Positions 4,574 to 6,708 of a DNA stretch of 6,708 nt are shown piece after piece. Within the stretch, counting starts at the first letter, position 1; the number at the start of each line of letters is the position of its first letter. The stretch spans positions 1-6,708 of the forward strand of contig CAMWSZ010000167.1 in NCBI GenBank assembly GCA_947177005.1, written 5' to 3'. The stretch comes from an uncultured Clostridia bacterium. GTDB lineage: Bacteria > Bacillota > Clostridia > Oscillospirales > Oscillospiraceae. The notes below the pieces were generated by a model that saw only the letters and a program-made list of their open reading frames with translations, was not told where the DNA came from and made no database searches. A program made the position numbers and the translations under genes.

Positions 4574-5619
4574 GCCTTTACACCCTGCGCCAATTCCATG
4601 AGCAGCAGCTTCAGCTCCTCCGCGCCGTTGACACCGTTCACGCTTTTCATACGCAGATCCACTTCATAGCACCGCCGCACGGCATTTGCACACCACGTCT
4701 GACTCACTTTCCGGGCGTTGTCCAGCAACTGCCGCGCTACAAATTCATACCGAATGTTCCACTGCTCCATTAGCCAGAACTTGTCCTTGCCGGTATCCAA
4801 AGCGACCCTCGCCGTATACAAACGGCGCAGTTCCTTCCCCAGCAGGGCCAGCAGCATAACCGGTTCCTCCTGCATCTTCAGCAGTGAACCCAATACCCCG
4901 GCGGCCTGATTGTAGTTCCCCTGAACGGCCGCCCTTGTCAGATCGAACACCTGCGCCTCCAGTACCGGCGCGGCGACCGCGTCGATATCGGCCTTTGTGA
5001 TGCGCTCCTGCTTGGCAAAAGCACTGATTTTTTCGATTTCGGGAATCAGACTGTTCATTAAACTGCCGCAGGTGAACAGAAGGTGCTCCACGGTGGGCCC
5101 GTCAATCGTGTGCCCCGCGGCCCGAAAACGGCGGGCGGCCCATTTGCGCAGTTCGTCCTGACTCTGTTCCGCAAATTTCACGGCCTGCGCATGTTTTTCC
5201 AGTGCGCCGTACAGCTTCTTGTATTTTTTGTTGGGGGAATATTCCGTCTGGCCGTACACAAGAACCAGACAGCAATAGGCCGGAAAATCCTCCAAAAGCG
5301 CTATAAAGGCGGTTCTCTGCTCCTCGCTCAGCTTGAACAGATCCCAGTCCACAACCTGCACCATTGTCCGTTCCGACATCATCGGCATCGCTTCCACTGT
5401 CTCCGTCAATGCCTGAACGGTAAGTCCCTTGCCCTCCAGCTTGTGAAAATTGAACGCTTCGGACCCGGCCGTCAGAGATTTTTTGATCTCGGCCACATAA
5501 TATTCCCGCAGATAGCTTTCCTCTCCGTAGAAAATATAGACCGTTCCCAGTGTGCCGGCCTTCAGATCCGCCTGCATTTTTTGATACGCGGCAGTTTCCG
5601 GCTTTTTTTTAGCGGCCAT
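4570..5619 (-). CDS. holA: DNA polymerase III subunit delta (clamp-loader wrench)
   Basis: HolA (YqeN in Bacillus) is the clamp-loader subunit that opens the beta sliding clamp ring so the complex can place it on primed DNA. The 349-aa length is normal. The AAA-like N-terminal domain shows V-Y-I-F-Y-G-E-E-S-Y-L (27-37), where active AAA+ subunits have a Walker A; delta lacks ATPase motifs, so this is expected. Further hallmarks are the D-W-D strand (91-93), the C-G-S-L-M-N-S-L-I-P-E-I-E-K helix (184-197) and Q-V-F-D-L-T-R-A (223-230), followed by a helical collar domain to the end with the E-E-L-K-L-L-L segment (334-340). The ATG is preceded by GGAGG six nt upstream. It follows comEC by 15 nt and overlaps rnmV by 4 nt. 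comEC-holA is a conserved pair across Bacillota. Confidence 0.96.
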   Translation of the reverse strand: MAAKKKPETAAYQKMQADLKAGTLGTVYIFYGEESYLREYYVAEIKKSLTAGSEAFNFHKLEGKGLTVQALTETVEAMPMMSERTMVQVVDWDLFKLSEEQRTAFIALLEDFPAYCCLVLVYGQTEYSPNKKYKKLYGALEKHAQAVKFAEQSQDELRKWAARRFRAAGHTIDGPTVEHLLFTCGSLMNSLIPEIEKISAFAKQERITKADIDAVAAPVLEAQVFDLTRAAVQGNYNQAAGVLGSLLKMQEEPVMLLALLGKELRRLYTARVALDTGKDKFWLMEQWNIRYEFVARQLLDNARKVSQTWCANAVRRCYEVDLRMKSVNGVNGAEELKLLLMELAQGVKA

Positions 5620-5634
5620 GTGCTCCCTCCAATC

Positions 5635-6708
5635 TTAGGATTGATGTACGCGAATGAGTATATTGCCGTTCAGGTCTGTACGGAAAAGCGTCATCCCGGC
5701 AGCTTCCATACGGTTTACTGTCTCCGCCGCCGGATGCCCATATGGATTGTTGGCCCCCGCGCTGATGACTCCCACCTCCGGCGTTACGGCCTCCAGCAGC
5801 GCCGCGGAATTCGAGTACCTGCTCCCGTGATGCCCGGCTATCAGCACTTCGATATCAGGAAACAGGTATGTGTCCAGCAGCTCCCGCTCGGTTGAGGACG
5901 CCATGTCACCCGTAATCAAAAGGTCAAAATCCCCTGCCGTACAGAGAAATGTCAGTCCCTCTTCATTTTCTCCGCCCTCCGATACCGGCGGATAGACGGT
6001 CAGCACCGCCTCGCCCATGCCGATAGTTTCCCGCGCAATCTCTACATATCTGACAGGAATATCGTACAGCTCTGCCAGTTCCAGCGTCTCCCGGTCCCCG
6101 CCGCCGGTCAGACGCGGCACCAGCAGTTCACCGGCTTCAACGCGGGAAAACAGGTCCTCCAAACCGTTTGCGTGGTCCTCGTGAAAATGGGTCAGCGCCA
6201 CATAGTCCAGCGAACCCCACCCGTAGGTCTCCATTGCCGCCGCCACGGCTTTCCCGGCACTCTGCCCGCCGTTCAGACTGCCGCAGTCCACCAGTACCGT
6301 ACAATCCCCGGAATGAAGCAGCGTCGCCGCACCCTGCCCAACGTTGACCGCTACGGCAGTCAGCTCATTGCCCCCAACGGTCATCACCGGCAGCATCCGG
6401 GCGGCGGTCAGACACACCCCAGCCGCTGCCCCGGCTACAATATATTTTCTGCGCCGGGCTTTCGATAATGCACAGATCAGCAGCATCGCATAGACCAGCA
6501 GCAGCCACAGCACCGCAGCCGGACCCGTAAAACGAACGCTGTGTCCCGGCAGCTTCGCCAGTAAGCCCGCAATCCATAAAACATACCGCGACATCCACTC
6601 CGGAATAACTGCCAGCGGTACAAAAACAGTCCAGACCGAACACAAACCGGTTATCACCAGCGCGGCGGAAAACAGTATCGGAGCCATCCACAACACCAGC
6701 AGATTGGA
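5635..6708 (-). CDS. comEC: ComEC/Rec2 DNA-uptake protein, C-terminal part (5' end outside window)
   Basis: ComEC forms the membrane channel that takes in single-stranded DNA during transformation. The visible 357 residues are the C-terminal part of a protein usually 600-800 aa; the frame is open to the edge and begins S-N-L-L-V-L-W, inside the competence domain. Counting from the edge, about four hydrophobic helices cover 5-109, then a metallo-beta-lactamase domain starts near 117. Its metal motif T-H-F-H-E-D-H (173-179) is intact, as are I-T-G-D (265-268), A-G-H-H-G-S (292-297) with Y-S-N-S, and the terminal N-P-Y-G-H-P. The usual D-V-G-Q-G-D strand reads V-N-V-G-Q-G-A here, losing both aspartates. 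The GTG at 6696 and ATG at 6687 are internal codons, not starts. The gene heads the visible operon. Confidence 0.95.
   Translation of the reverse strand, partial: SNLLVLWMAPILFSAALVITGLCSVWTVFVPLAVIPEWMSRYVLWIAGLLAKLPGHSVRFTGPAAVLWLLLVYAMLLICALSKARRRKYIVAGAAAGVCLTAARMLPVMTVGGNELTAVAVNVGQGAATLLHSGDCTVLVDCGSLNGGQSAGKAVAAAMETYGWGSLDYVALTHFHEDHANGLEDLFSRVEAGELLVPRLTGGGDRETLELAELYDIPVRYVEIARETIGMGEAVLTVYPPVSEGGENEEGLTFLCTAGDFDLLITGDMASSTERELLDTYLFPDIEVLIAGHHGSRYSNSAALLEAVTPEVGVISAGANNPYGHPAAETVNRMEAAGMTLFRTDLNGNILIRVHQS

Noticed and set aside
5083..5895. Plus-strand open frame of 270 codons antisense to holA and comEC
   Set aside because: It crosses the boundary of two certain genes, is rich in Arg, His, Gln and Leu as antisense frames are, has no clear SD and shows no known motif.
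6365..6691. Minus-strand 108-codon frame inside comEC
   Set aside because: It is a different frame of the same strand within ComEC transmembrane coding sequence and has no independent signals.

Overview
The window looks like chromosomal DNA of a moderately GC-rich, low-mobility Bacillota species, most likely a gut-type clostridium near the Oscillospiraceae. This placement is inferred from protein character: a lipoprotein galactose-binding protein with a Gly/Asn/Pro linker, a HolA and a Toprim-DUF4093 type RNase M5 that look clostridial, and strong AGGAGG ribosome binding sites. I see no mobile element, CRISPR array, tRNA or rRNA.

Left part (1-1629, minus strand). mglB (120-1211) encodes the galactose/glucose-binding lipoprotein of an Mgl-type ABC importer. 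It has a convincing promoter (TATAAT with a 17-nt spacer), a perfect tandem 9-mer upstream of the -35, and a leader in which the Shine-Dalgarno could be sequestered. Downstream is a weak hairpin and possibly the first codons of another gene at the window edge. The ATPase and permease genes are not in view. Upstream of mglB lies a 95-aa lipoprotein of unknown function (1342-1629), with its own promoter and a 20-bp palindrome centred on the -10 box.

Middle (1740-3044, plus strand). A divergent promoter drives two tightly spaced genes: a seven-helix membrane protein of the HGSNAT/DUF1624 family (GTG start at 1804) and a MutX-like Nudix hydrolase. They end in a strong 14-bp terminator that also serves the converging operon.

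Right part (3043-6708, minus strand). An operon is read from the right edge: the C-terminal third or so of comEC (DNA uptake channel with metallo-beta-lactamase domain), holA (DNA polymerase III delta), rnmV (5S rRNA maturation nuclease M5), a GNAT acetyltransferase, and a 52-aa ORF with a lipoprotein-type signal whose stop abuts the shared terminator. The first four genes are joined by a 15-nt gap, an ATGA overlap and a 14-nt overlap. comEC-holA is a widely conserved pair; rnmV and the GNAT gene look like a lineage-specific extension.

Most of the content is ordinary. The items most worth a second look are the unlabelled 52-aa lipoprotein-like ORF, the 95-aa lipoprotein under a palindrome, and the mglB leader. 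I found no convincing novel multi-gene system.
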